DNA of 5,213 nucleotides. Source: Clostridiales bacterium (GTDB lineage Bacteria; Bacillota; Clostridia; Peptostreptococcales; Natronincolaceae). Below the pieces are notes generated by a model. It did not search any database, was not told where the DNA came from, and was given only the letters and a program-made list of their open reading frames with translations. Shown one piece after another: positions 1 through 5,213 of this stretch. The stretch spans positions 1 to 5,213 of the forward strand of contig JAAZJW010000012.1 of the NCBI GenBank assembly GCA_012800145.1. Reading direction: 5' to 3'. The translations under genes were made by a program, and so were the position numbers. Position 1 is the stretch's first letter; every line of letters begins with the position of its first letter.

Positions 1-2
1 AA

Positions 3-1835
3 AATAATCCTTGTCTGGTCGGTGAATCAGGAGTCGGAAAAACTGCGGTAGCAGAAGGACTGGCACAAAAAATAGTGGAAGGTAATGTTCCCGAAATACT
101 AAAGGACAAGAGAATAGTTGCATTGGATCTGGCATCTATGGTAGCCGGGACAAAATACCGTGGGGAATTTGAAGACCGTTTTAAAAAAGTGATGGAAGAA
201 TTGCGTGCAGCCACCGACGTAATATTATTTATAGATGAAATTCATACAATAATAGGTGCAGGTGCGGCAGAAGGCGCAATAGATGCGGCTAATATGTTGA
301 AACCCGCATTAGCCAGAGGTGAAATGCAGGTAGTCGGCGCCACAACCTTTGACGAATACAGAAAACATATTGAAAAAGATGCCGCACTGGAAAGAAGGTT
401 CCAGCCCATAACCGTAGATGAACCTTCAGTTGAAGATACCATTAAAATACTGGAAGGGTTAAGGGACAGGTATGAAGCCCACCACGGAGTCAAAATTACG
501 GATGAGGCATTGAAGGTAGCCGCAGAACTGTCTGCAAGATATATCACCGACAGATTTTTACCGGATAAAGCCATAGACCTAATGGATGAAGCGGCATCCA
601 AGGTTAAAATATTTACAGTTACCACACCGCCGGATTTGAAGGATTTAGAAGAAAAGCTGGAACAGCTTTCCAAGGAAAAAGAGGAAGCAGTCAGCATTCA
701 GGATTTTGAGAGAGCTGCTGAAATAAGAAATGAGGAAAAAGAAACCCAGAAACAATTGGAAGAAAGAAAAACCAGTTGGAGGGATAAAGATAAAGAAGCC
801 ATAGTTACGGACGAGGAAATAGCCAATGTTATATCTGATTGGACGGGTGTGCCTGTAAACAAACTCAGGGAAGAAGAATCCGAGAGATTACTCAACATGG
901 AAAAAATCATCCATGGCAGAGTAATAGGACAACAGGAAGCCGTAAAGTCTGTAGCAAGAGCAATTAGGAGGGCCAGGGTCGGCCTGAAAGACCCGAAAAG
1001 GCCGGTAGGTTCATTCATATTTTTAGGTCCTACGGGAGTCGGAAAAACCGAATTATCGAAGGCGCTGGCGGAGGCTATGTTCGGGGACGAAGATTCCATG
1101 ATCCGAATCGATATGTCCGAATATATGGAAAAGCACACAGTTTCGAGACTCGTGGGTTCACCACCGGGATATGTAGGTTTCGATGAAGGCGGACAGCTCA
1201 CGGAAAGCGTTAGGAAAAAACCTTATTCTGTAATACTATTTGATGAAATAGAAAAAGCCCATCCTGATATATTTAATATTTTATTGCAGATATTAGACGA
1301 CGGAAGGTTAACCGACGCACAGGGCAGAACGGTAGACTTTAAAAATGCCGTGATTATTATGACCTCCAATGTTGGAATGCAGACCATAAGGAAGCAAAAC
1401 ATTCTGGGGTTTGCTGTCGCTGAAGATGATCTGGCACGGAGTGAATATGAAAAAATGAAGGAAAATGTTATGGAAGAACTCAGAAGAACCTTCAGACCTG
1501 AATTTTTGAATAGAATAGATGACATTATAGTATTCCACAGTTTAGACAAGGAGCATATCGGTAAAATTGTAGATTTGATGTTAAAGGACCTTAGGGAACG
1601 TCTGAAAGATCTGGATATTACTTTAGAAATAAGCGAACCTGCTAAGGTATTTATTGCAGATGAAGGATTTGATTCTGAATTTGGCGCCAGACCTCTAAAA
1701 AGAGCCATTCAGAAAATGGTGGAAGACCAAATATCTGAAGAATTGTTAAGGGGAACCATTAAAGCCGGTTCAGAGGTATTGGTAGACCTGTCTGATAATA
1801 AGCTTGTTATTAAGCCAAAAGTGGGTTCTAAATAA
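3..1835 (+). CDS. clpC: ATP-dependent Clp protease ATPase subunit ClpC (5' partial)
   Basis: This is the Hsp100/AAA+ unfoldase that feeds substrates to the ClpP peptidase in the cytoplasm and controls protein quality and regulator turnover in Gram-positive bacteria. The frame is open from base 3, so the GTG at 75 is an internal Val codon and the gene starts outside the window; about 200 residues (the N-domain) are missing. Visible in order: first Walker A GESGVGKT (21-44), first Walker B ending FIDE (219-239), a UVR-type coiled segment with FERAAEIR (about 654-776), second Walker A GPTGVGKT (1026-1049), second Walker B VILFDE (1230-1247), an LGF tripeptide (1404-1412) where ClpC carries its ClpP-docking loop, and the sensor-2 GARPLKRAI (from 1683). 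The short UVR middle region, in place of the long ClpB coiled coil, and the LGF loop separate it from ClpB. In many Firmicutes it ends a ctsR-mcsA-mcsB-clpC operon; here a terminator follows at once. No frameshift is seen. Confidence 0.95.
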   Translation, partial: NNPCLVGESGVGKTAVAEGLAQKIVEGNVPEILKDKRIVALDLASMVAGTKYRGEFEDRFKKVMEELRAATDVILFIDEIHTIIGAGAAEGAIDAANMLKPALARGEMQVVGATTFDEYRKHIEKDAALERRFQPITVDEPSVEDTIKILEGLRDRYEAHHGVKITDEALKVAAELSARYITDRFLPDKAIDLMDEAASKVKIFTVTTPPDLKDLEEKLEQLSKEKEEAVSIQDFERAAEIRNEEKETQKQLEERKTSWRDKDKEAIVTDEEIANVISDWTGVPVNKLREEESERLLNMEKIIHGRVIGQQEAVKSVARAIRRARVGLKDPKRPVGSFIFLGPTGVGKTELSKALAEAMFGDEDSMIRIDMSEYMEKHTVSRLVGSPPGYVGFDEGGQLTESVRKKPYSVILFDEIEKAHPDIFNILLQILDDGRLTDAQGRTVDFKNAVIIMTSNVGMQTIRKQNILGFAVAEDDLARSEYEKMKENVMEELRRTFRPEFLNRIDDIIVFHSLDKEHIGKIVDLMLKDLRERLKDLDITLEISEPAKVFIADEGFDSEFGARPLKRAIQKMVEDQISEELLRGTIKAGSEVLVDLSDNKLVIKPKVGSK

Positions 1836-1840
1836 TAATA

Positions 1841-1865
1841 TGGGGACGACCTGTGGCCGTCCCCA
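1841..1865. terminator. Hairpin terminator between clpC and the FMN-binding remnant
   Basis: GGGGACG (1842-1848) pairs with CGTCCCC (1858-1864), with one internal mismatch, two inner C-G pairs and a TGT loop; T1841-A1865 closes the base. It begins six bases after the clpC stop. On the plus strand it is followed by a broken T-rich run, and on the minus strand by an AT-rich run without a clean U tract. Its place between converging genes suggests that it serves both. The fold is seen directly; termination is inferred. Confidence 0.75.
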
Positions 1866-1886
1866 TGTTTATCTTTAAATTTATTT

Positions 1887-2129
1887 CAATGCATCCTCTA
1901 CCGCTTTTATAATTCCCTTGCTTGTGGTGGTTGCCCCCGATACAGTATCAACTTCTGTATCTTGCGCTTCCACTATAGCTTTCGGTATCTCTTCTATTGC
2001 AGCGTCTGAAATATTAGGTGTTTCGCCGTGGTCTAAAATTTCCACATTGACGATTTCTCCGTCTTTAACCTCTACTTCTACCTTAATATCCCCACCGAAA
2101 CCTTTGCCTGTTCCCTCGTGGGTGCCATC
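1887..2129 (-). repeat. FMN_bind domain repeat, C-terminal copy
   Basis: This is an 81-codon unit running from DGTHEGTGKG to the EDAL end. It is nearly identical in protein sequence to the unit at 2160-2402 and similar at the DNA level, so it points to a fairly recent internal duplication or to gene conversion. It carries SGATTTSKG, the expected FMN attachment site. Confidence 0.85.
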
Positions 2130-2159
2130 CTTATAGCTGGGTTTAGCTTTTGCCTTAGA

Positions 2160-2402
2160 CAGAGCATCCATGACTGCCTTTTTAATTCCTTTACTCGAGG
2201 TAGTTGCTCCCGACACACTATCAACTTCGATACTTTGTGCTTCTACTATTGCTTTCGGTATTTCCTCTATTGCAGCATCTGAAATATTAGGTGTTTCGCC
2301 ATGATCCAAAATTTCTATGTTAGCTACTTTTCCATCTTTAACCTCGACCTCTACCTTAATATCCCCACCAAAACCCTTTCCTGTTCCTTCATAAGTACCG
2401 TC
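2160..2402 (-). repeat. FMN_bind domain repeat, middle copy
   Basis: This 81-codon unit runs from DGTYEGTGKG to the MDAL end and carries SGATTSSKG. A short Lys/Ala/Pro linker (KAKAKPSYK-like) joins it to the C-terminal copy. The truncated first copy (2502-2615) is more divergent, with SGATFSSKG and KEQDTEVN, so the middle and C-terminal copies are the closest pair. Confidence 0.85.
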
Positions 2403-2615
2403 TGCCAGGCTCATATCCGATATATCCTCTGTTACCTCTTCCTTTTCTTCTTCTTTAGGCGCCGGCGGTTTTTCTTCTTCCGATGCACCGGATTTACCCG
2501 CTAAAGCGTTTTCAACTGCTTCCATAATTCCTTTACTCGAAAAAGTTGCTCCGGATATAGCATTAACTTCCGTGTCTTGTTCCTTTACTATTGACTTCGG
2601 TATTCCATCTATTGC

Positions 2616-2821
2616 GGGAAATAAAAGATAAAAAACAATTACTGTTCGCTTTACTTGGCGGTATAATGATGGGTTACGGAACCAGGCTAAGTTTCGGGTG
2701 TAACATAGGCGCATATTTCAGTGCTATACCTTCCCTTTCCCTACATGGATGGGTTTTCGGTACCTTTATGTTTGTAGGGGCATGGATTGGAAGCAAAATA
2801 CTGTTTAAATATATACTATAG
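2616..2821 (+). pseudogene. YeeE/YedE-family transporter, C-terminal fragment
   Basis: About 68 codons of a YeeE/YedE (TsuA-like, sulfur- or selenium-species) integral membrane transporter remain. The diagnostic stretch is GYGTRLSFGCNIGAYF followed by SLSLHGW, which matches the conserved GARLxxGCNIGAxxSG...SLHGW block with its Cys. A last hydrophobic helix (GTFMFVGAWIGSKIL) and the stop at 2819-2821 follow. A full family member has roughly 350-400 residues, so most of the protein is missing. Upstream of 2616 the frame reads into antisense of the FMN-binding gene, and no start belonging to this family is visible; the TTG at 2591 lies in that foreign sequence. Family members occur near sulfur and selenium genes, which fits the neighbouring selenoprotein, but the substrate cannot be told from this piece. 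It is probably non-functional. Confidence 0.8.
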
Positions 2822-2875
2822 GGGGAAAAAATCGGATAGTTTCAAACTGAACGTGAATAACCCCAACTATTTTAC

Positions 2876-2893
2876 AGATGGAGCTTCCCATCT
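2876..2893 (+). terminator. Weak hairpin after the YeeE/YedE fragment
   Basis: AGATGG (2876-2881) and CCATCT (2888-2893) form a 6-bp stem with a 6-nt loop, followed on the plus strand by a T-rich stretch (2898-2911). It could be the old transporter terminator. The stem is short, so this is tentative. Confidence 0.3.
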
Positions 2894-2909
2894 CCACTCT
2901 ATATTTTAT

Positions 2910-3875
2910 TTAGGATGGAGTATTCTCGAAAGGTGTATAAAATATTAAAGCAGCTTCCAAATAATGTGAAGCTGCTTCAATATTTTTAACAAATCCTCTT
3001 TTCGATGATTTTATAAATTTAATAAATTCCTTCTCGTAATCAACAAGTTCGTAATCCTTCCTGTAAGCGATAAAAAATTTGCTGAATATGTCCAGGTTTT
3101 CTACTTTTATCTCCCTCAGATCACCGTCCCGCAATTCGCGTTTTATTGATAATTCGGGAATAAAGGAAATCCCCTTTCCGGACAATACAGAGGTTTTTAT
3201 TGCCTCCATTGAGTTTAACTCATATATTATATTCAAATCCTCTATAGAAATATCAAGCTGTAACAATGCCTCTTTGATGGTTTGGCGAGTTCCGGATCCT
3301 TCCTCCCTGAAAATCAAGGGAAGCTTTTTAAATTCATCTGATGAGATGGTATCCTTTATCAATGGCAAGGGAGTAACGAGCAACAGGCGATCTGTTGTTA
3401 TTTTGTCGGTTTTTATGTTATCGGCATCTATATTGCCATGAACAATACCTATGTTAATGGTGCGGTCCAGTAGGTTTTTAACAACATCCTCAGTATTATT
3501 TATTTCAAAATTAATATTAACATCTTTAAAATCCTGTTTATATATATAAATACTGCAAGGCAGAGCATATTCTCCCACAGCCTTACATGAACCTAACAGG
3601 AGTTCCTTCCTATCGGATTCAAGATTCTTTAAATCACGTTCTATGTTGTTCTGCATTGAAAGAATGGTATTTGCATATTCAAATAGAATTTTCCCCGCCT
3701 CTGTTAATTCCACTCCTTTATTGCTTCTGATTAAAAAGGTAGATTCCAATTCCCTTTCTAAGGATTGTATTTGCATACTCAAACCCGGCTGGGTTAAATG
3801 TAATTTTTTAGCCGCCCTTGAAATGCTATTCAGTTGTACAGTTACATAGAAAGCATTTAAGTATTGTAAATTCAT
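2910..3875 (-). CDS. LysR-family transcriptional regulator (possibly selenium-associated)
   Basis: This cytoplasmic DNA-binding regulator has the LysR layout. An N-terminal winged helix-turn-helix spans residues 1-60, with SISRAAKKLHLTQPGLSMQIQSLE (read as residues 17-40) as the recognition region. A linker helix follows, then a periplasmic-binding-like effector domain (about 90-290) with a REEGSGTR effector-site motif of the CysL/CbbR subgroup. The start at 3875 has an AAAGGGG ribosome site about 12 nt upstream and begins with the usual MNLQ-L-AFY. The protein is 321 residues, somewhat long for the family. The excess is a C-terminal tail of about 28 residues translated through a terminator-like inverted repeat (residues 300-310), which suggests a lost stop codon. 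It is divergent from the lipoprotein gene across a 341-bp spacer with LysR-type dyads, so it probably controls that gene and itself. Its resemblance to clostridial selenium-metabolism LysR proteins is from memory of the family and not tested. Confidence 0.92.
   Translation of the reverse strand: MNLQYLNAFYVTVQLNSISRAAKKLHLTQPGLSMQIQSLERELESTFLIRSNKGVELTEAGKILFEYANTILSMQNNIERDLKNLESDRKELLLGSCKAVGEYALPCSIYIYKQDFKDVNINFEINNTEDVVKNLLDRTINIGIVHGNIDADNIKTDKITTDRLLLVTPLPLIKDTISSDEFKKLPLIFREEGSGTRQTIKEALLQLDISIEDLNIIYELNSMEAIKTSVLSGKGISFIPELSIKRELRDGDLREIKVENLDIFSKFFIAYRKDYELVDYEKEFIKFIKSSKRGFVKNIEAASHYLEAALIFYTPFENTPS
2941..2984. terminator. Terminator-like hairpin inside the lysR 3' end
   Basis: AAGCAGCTTC (2948-2957) and GAAGCTGCTT (2968-2977) form a perfect 10-bp stem with a 10-nt loop. 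After one mismatch on each side, AATATT (2941-2946) pairs with AATATT (2979-2984). T-rich sequence follows on both strands, as in a bidirectional Rho-independent terminator. It lies within the LysR reading frame, 29 bases before the stop (2984 to 2912 spans its tail), and not after it. Confidence 0.65.
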
Positions 3876-3908
3876 ATTTATAAAAGTCCCCTTTATCCTA
3901 AATAAATT

Positions 3909-3934
3909 ATTATAACAGGCAAATATCTTGTCAT
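3909..3934 (-). promoter_or_regulatory. Probable lysR promoter
   Basis: On the minus strand a perfect -10 hexamer TATAAT (3909-3914) is preceded by TGT (3915-3917), making an extended -10. An ATGACA -35-like hexamer (3929-3934) lies 14 nt further upstream, shorter than the usual 17, which an extended -10 can tolerate. The -10 lies 33 bp upstream of the lysR ATG. Confidence 0.45.
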
Positions 3935-4004
3935 TTATCCGGTGCCTATGTTTTATTATACCATGAAAAAATGGAATTAGTAAAAAATTGTTGCAGGTAT
4001 ATCT

Positions 4005-4025
4005 TCGTTATTCTTATCTTAACGA
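4005..4025. promoter_or_regulatory. Candidate LysR operator 1
   Basis: TCGTTA (4005-4010) and TAACGA (4020-4025) form an inverted repeat around 9 nt. It contains the T-N11-A pattern (T4009 to A4021) typical of LysR-type binding boxes. Its role is inferred from the sequence and the adjacent lysR gene. Confidence 0.4.
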
Positions 4026-4031
4026 TAATAA

Positions 4032-4063
4032 AATAAGATTATGGTATATAACCAAGTCTTATT
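4032..4063. promoter_or_regulatory. Candidate LysR operator 2 (large nested dyad)
   Basis: AATAAGA (4032-4038) pairs with TCTTATT (4057-4063), and inside it TGGT (4042-4045) pairs with ACCA (4051-4054) around ATATA. The arms match apart from a one-base offset. T4042 to A4054 is again T-N11-A. It lies 20-50 bp upstream of the possible -10 at 4086, where an activator would sit. Confidence 0.45.
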
Positions 4064-4088
4064 ATACCGGCTGTCGGGTTTGTATTAT

Positions 4089-4155
4089 ACTATTTATATA
4101 GGAATATCAAAGAAACGCATAACTATTTATATCATAATATCATAAAAACCGCATA
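4089..4155 (+). repeat. Tandem imperfect repeat, two units of 33-34 bp
   Basis: Unit 1 (4089-4121) and unit 2 (4122-4155) both begin ACTATTTATAT, share AATATCA in the middle and end CGCATA. By eye, 28 of 34 aligned positions agree, with five substitutions and one gap. The array lies between the dyads and the lipoprotein start, in the promoter or leader. Its function is unknown. Confidence 0.65.
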
Positions 4156-4216
4156 ATTTTATGTTAATTTACTGTTCAGGTCGCTTATGTATTTAAATTG
4201 TAGGGGGGTATCAGTT

Positions 4217-4897
4217 ATGACAAAACAAAAAGACAAACAAATAACAAGAAAAGATTTTCTTAAGGGTGTAGGGGTTTCGGTAGCAGGTGTGGCTATGGCC
4301 GGAACCATGGGCAGTATTCTTACCGCATGTTCAGATAAGGAAAATTCACAAACAACAGGCACGGCCGGTTCCAACTCGGTGTCAAGACCGGAATGGCCCT
4401 TTAAGTACGTAAAATTGGACCCTGAAAAAGTTAAGGAAAGAGCATTCAACGCGTACAAAACCAAAGGAGGCTGAGGCATAGGTGTATCCGAGGGGTTCCT
4501 CGGAGAATTGGCAGATACAGTAGGTTATCCTTTTAACCAAATTCCTCCGGAGGCGTTTATCAACGGTGCTGCAGGTTATGGCCAGGCAACATTATGCGGC
4601 TCACTGGGAGTTGCGGCCGCATGCATCGGTATGGTGACAGATGCAGAAACACAGAGGGAAATGGTAGCGGAATTATTTAATTGGTATAAAGAATTCCCTT
4701 TCCCCGAATATCAACCTGAAGGTTTAAATTTACCGACAACAGTTGCAGACTCATTGCTCTGTGCAGATTCGGTAGGTAAATTTATGGAGGTCCATGGTGT
4801 GGACATGGCTCATCCCGAAAGAAAAAGCCGTTGTGCAGGTGTAGCTGCAGGTATTGCAGGTAAAATAACAGAAATGTTGAATGAACATTTTGCATAA
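4217..4897 (+). CDS. C-GCAxxG-C-C family lipoprotein, selenoprotein with in-frame UGA (Sec86)
   Basis: This is a 226-codon gene interrupted only by TGA at 4472-4474, best read as selenocysteine. The ATG at 4217 is chosen over 4187 because AGGGGGG (4202-4208) lies 8 nt upstream and a signal peptide starts there. ITRKDFLK (residues 9-16) is a Tat-like motif with RK in place of RR; a hydrophobic Gly/Ala-rich segment and the lipobox LTAC follow, giving lipidated Cys38 and an extracytoplasmic anchored protein. After a polar linker comes KGG-Sec-GIG, then TLCGSLGVAAACIG (Cys127, Cys136), Cys182 in LLCADS, and Cys206 in KSRCAG. This is the spaced-Cys layout of the C-GCAxxG-C-C / split-Soret-cytochrome-like group, with Sec in place of the first Cys. 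The family is thought to be redox-active, but the substrate is unknown. No CxxCH haem site is seen. The gene stands alone, bounded by the control region and a terminator. The alternative, a pseudogene with a stop mutation, is disfavoured by the hairpin after the TGA and the intact downstream frame. Confidence 0.88.
4472..4503 (+). promoter_or_regulatory. UGA(Sec) codon with bacterial SECIS-like hairpin
   Basis: TGA (4472-4474) is followed after 13 nt by CCGAGG (4488-4493), loop GGTT (4494-4497) and CCTCGG (4498-4503), a perfect 6-bp stem with a tetraloop; T4487-A4504 can extend it. The loop starts 19 nt after the UGA and has G at its first two positions. As I recall the described bacterial SECIS rules, the UGA-to-loop distance is about 16-37 nt and a G is needed among the first loop bases; both fit. 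The hairpin would recruit SelB with Sec-tRNA while coding SEGFLG. Confidence 0.8.
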
Positions 4898-4909
4898 TCA
4901 TAGTTTGAC

Positions 4910-4953
4910 AACAAAAGGAGTTTCGGGACAAAGTCCTTGAAACTCCTTTTGTT
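4910..4953. terminator. Strong bidirectional terminator
   Basis: AACAAAAGGAGTTTC (4910-4924) is perfectly complementary to GAAACTCCTTTTGTT (4939-4953), a 15-bp stem. The loop holds a further 4-bp GGAC/GTCC stem. The A-rich left arm and TTTTGTT right arm give a U tract in either direction, which suits the converging genes on each side, 12 bp after one stop and 16 bp from the other. Confidence 0.88.
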
Positions 4954-4969
4954 CCCCACAATCGTCAAT

Positions 4970-5213
4970 TTACTTGCCCTTCACCCATTGATTGAGACTG
5001 CACCATTTCAGTCCATCGATACCTTCCTTGTTTAACTTTTTCTTAGATATCATGGACAGATTATTTTTATTGATTGCCAATTTCTCCAGCGGTATCAGCA
5101 TTTCCTTTTCTTCCTCGTTCAATGATTTTTTAGCCAAATCAAAAAGTATTAAAATATATTCATATGCCCTCTTGAAGGCAAAATATGAACTAAAACCCCT
5201 TTCATATATATAT
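4970..5213 (-). CDS. Unrecognised protein, 3' end (5' partial)
   Basis: On the minus strand a frame is open from the window edge to a TAA at 4970-4972, giving at least 80 residues. It contains FKRAYEYILILFDLAKKS, EEEKEMLIPLEKLA and a basic stretch ISKKKLNKEG, and ends NQWVKGK. The sequence looks like a soluble, helical, charged protein with one Cys near the end. I do not recognise the family. The only in-frame Met is at 5101, which would give just 43 residues; the protein-like sequence upstream of it favours a gene extending beyond the window. It converges on the selenoprotein gene and shares its terminator. Confidence 0.55.
   Translation of the reverse strand, partial: YIYERGFSSYFAFKRAYEYILILFDLAKKSLNEEEKEMLIPLEKLAINKNNLSMISKKKLNKEGIDGLKWCSLNQWVKGK

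Larger units (their letters stand above)
1881..2615 (-). pseudogene. Multi-domain FMN-binding (flavinylated) protein, 5'-truncated
   Basis: The reading frame encodes tandem FMN_bind domains of the kind found in RnfG/NqrC and in extracellular flavin electron-transfer proteins, where the flavin transferase ApbE attaches FMN to a Thr in an SGAT-type motif. Two complete 81-residue copies (2160-2402 and 1887-2129) share DGTxEGTGKGFGGDIKVEVE, LDHGETPNISDAAIEEIP and SGATT. An N-terminal partial copy (2502-2615) keeps IPKSIV and SGATFSSKG, and a Glu/Lys/Pro-rich linker (about 2403-2501) separates it from the others. Three candidate flavinylated Thr residues are therefore present. Homology stops sharply at 2615. 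The open frame continues to an ATG at 2714, but those 33 codons are only the antisense of the YeeE/YedE fragment. The signal peptide or membrane anchor such proteins need is missing, so the gene is probably dead. An assembly artefact is the alternative, in which case an intact gene exists in the genome. Confidence 0.8.
3876..4216. promoter_or_regulatory. Divergent lysR / selenoprotein control region
   Basis: This 341-bp AT-rich spacer contains no plausible gene. It holds the lysR promoter, two LysR-type dyads (4005-4025 and 4032-4063), a tandem 33-34-bp repeat (4089-4155), and three copies of TATTATAC (3954, 4060, 4083). The third copy contains TATACT (4086-4091), a possible -10 for the rightward gene, but no matching -35 is seen, so an activator-dependent promoter is plausible. 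The leader then runs to a G-rich ribosome site at 4202-4208. Confidence 0.6.

Noticed and set aside
242..1708. Minus-strand open frames of 151, 167 and 161 codons opposite clpC
   Set aside because: They lie antisense to a strongly conserved AAA+ coding frame, are Ser/Leu-rich in the way such shadows usually are, and show no family features.
1887..2402. Repeated DNA considered as a CRISPR-like or mobile repeat
   Set aside because: The units are 243 bp, in frame, and encode FMN_bind domains, so they are protein-domain repeats. No transposase or terminal inverted repeats are present.
2616..2714. N-terminal 33 residues of the 277-residue minus-strand open frame as a signal peptide
   Set aside because: They are the antisense of the transporter fragment, and their composition does not make a credible signal peptide joined to the FMN-binding domain.
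4187..4216. Upstream ATG at 4187 as the lipoprotein start
   Set aside because: It would overlap the G-rich ribosome site and put ten extra residues before the signal peptide; the ATG at 4217 has proper spacing to that site.
4472..4474. TGA as an inactivating stop making two genes or a pseudogene
   Set aside because: The downstream half has no good start of its own, the frame and cysteine pattern continue, and a SECIS-like hairpin follows. A true nonsense mutation remains possible but less likely.
4159..4479. Minus-strand open frame of 106 codons over the lipoprotein start
   Set aside because: It is antisense to the signal peptide and first part of the selenoprotein, has no recognisable domain, and would overlap the well-supported plus-strand start and ribosome site.
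5204..5213. Short AT dinucleotide run at the right edge
   Set aside because: It is only about ten bases, lies in an open coding frame and is unremarkable in AT-rich DNA.

Overview
The window looks like a low-GC, Gram-positive anaerobe of the Clostridia type. The reasons are AT-rich DNA, a ClpC (UVR-containing) rather than ClpB chaperone, a YeeE/YedE transporter relic, a LysR regulator resembling clostridial selenium-associated ones, and a lipoprotein gene whose best reading needs UGA decoded as selenocysteine. This placement is inferred from gene content; no RNA gene or species marker is present.

Layout: (1) 3-1835, plus strand: the 3' three quarters of clpC, entering from the left edge at the first Walker A motif and ending at a hairpin terminator (1841-1865). 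(2) 1881-2615, minus strand: a repeat-rich FMN-binding (flavinylated) electron-transfer protein with two complete FMN_bind domains and the tail of a third; its 5' end is missing. (3) 2616-2821, plus strand: the C-terminal end of a YeeE/YedE-family membrane transporter, also without its 5' end. The two remnants abut head to head at about 2615/2616, as expected if a deletion (or an assembly error) removed the starts of two divergent genes. (4) 2910-3875, minus strand: a LysR-family regulator whose last ~28 codons run through a terminator-like hairpin. (5) 3876-4216: a 341-bp AT-rich divergent control region with a likely lysR promoter, two nested LysR-type dyads and a tandem repeat of 33-34 bp. 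(6) 4217-4897, plus strand: a 226-residue lipoprotein of the C-GCAxxG-C-C type with an in-frame TGA at codon 86, followed by a compact SECIS-like hairpin. (7) 4910-4953: a strong bidirectional terminator. (8) 4970-5213, minus strand: the 3' end of an unrecognised gene.

The main observation is the TGA-interrupted gene at 4217-4897. It is best read as one selenoprotein, not two ORFs or a pseudogene: the frame, protein family and cysteine pattern continue across the TGA, and a hairpin with a GG-starting apical loop lies 13 nt downstream. With the adjacent LysR gene and the YeeE/YedE relic, the right half of the window may be a selenium-linked redox locus, with the LysR protein acting on the shared control region. 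The selenium link for the regulator and transporter is inferred; no selA, selB, selC or selD gene lies in the window.
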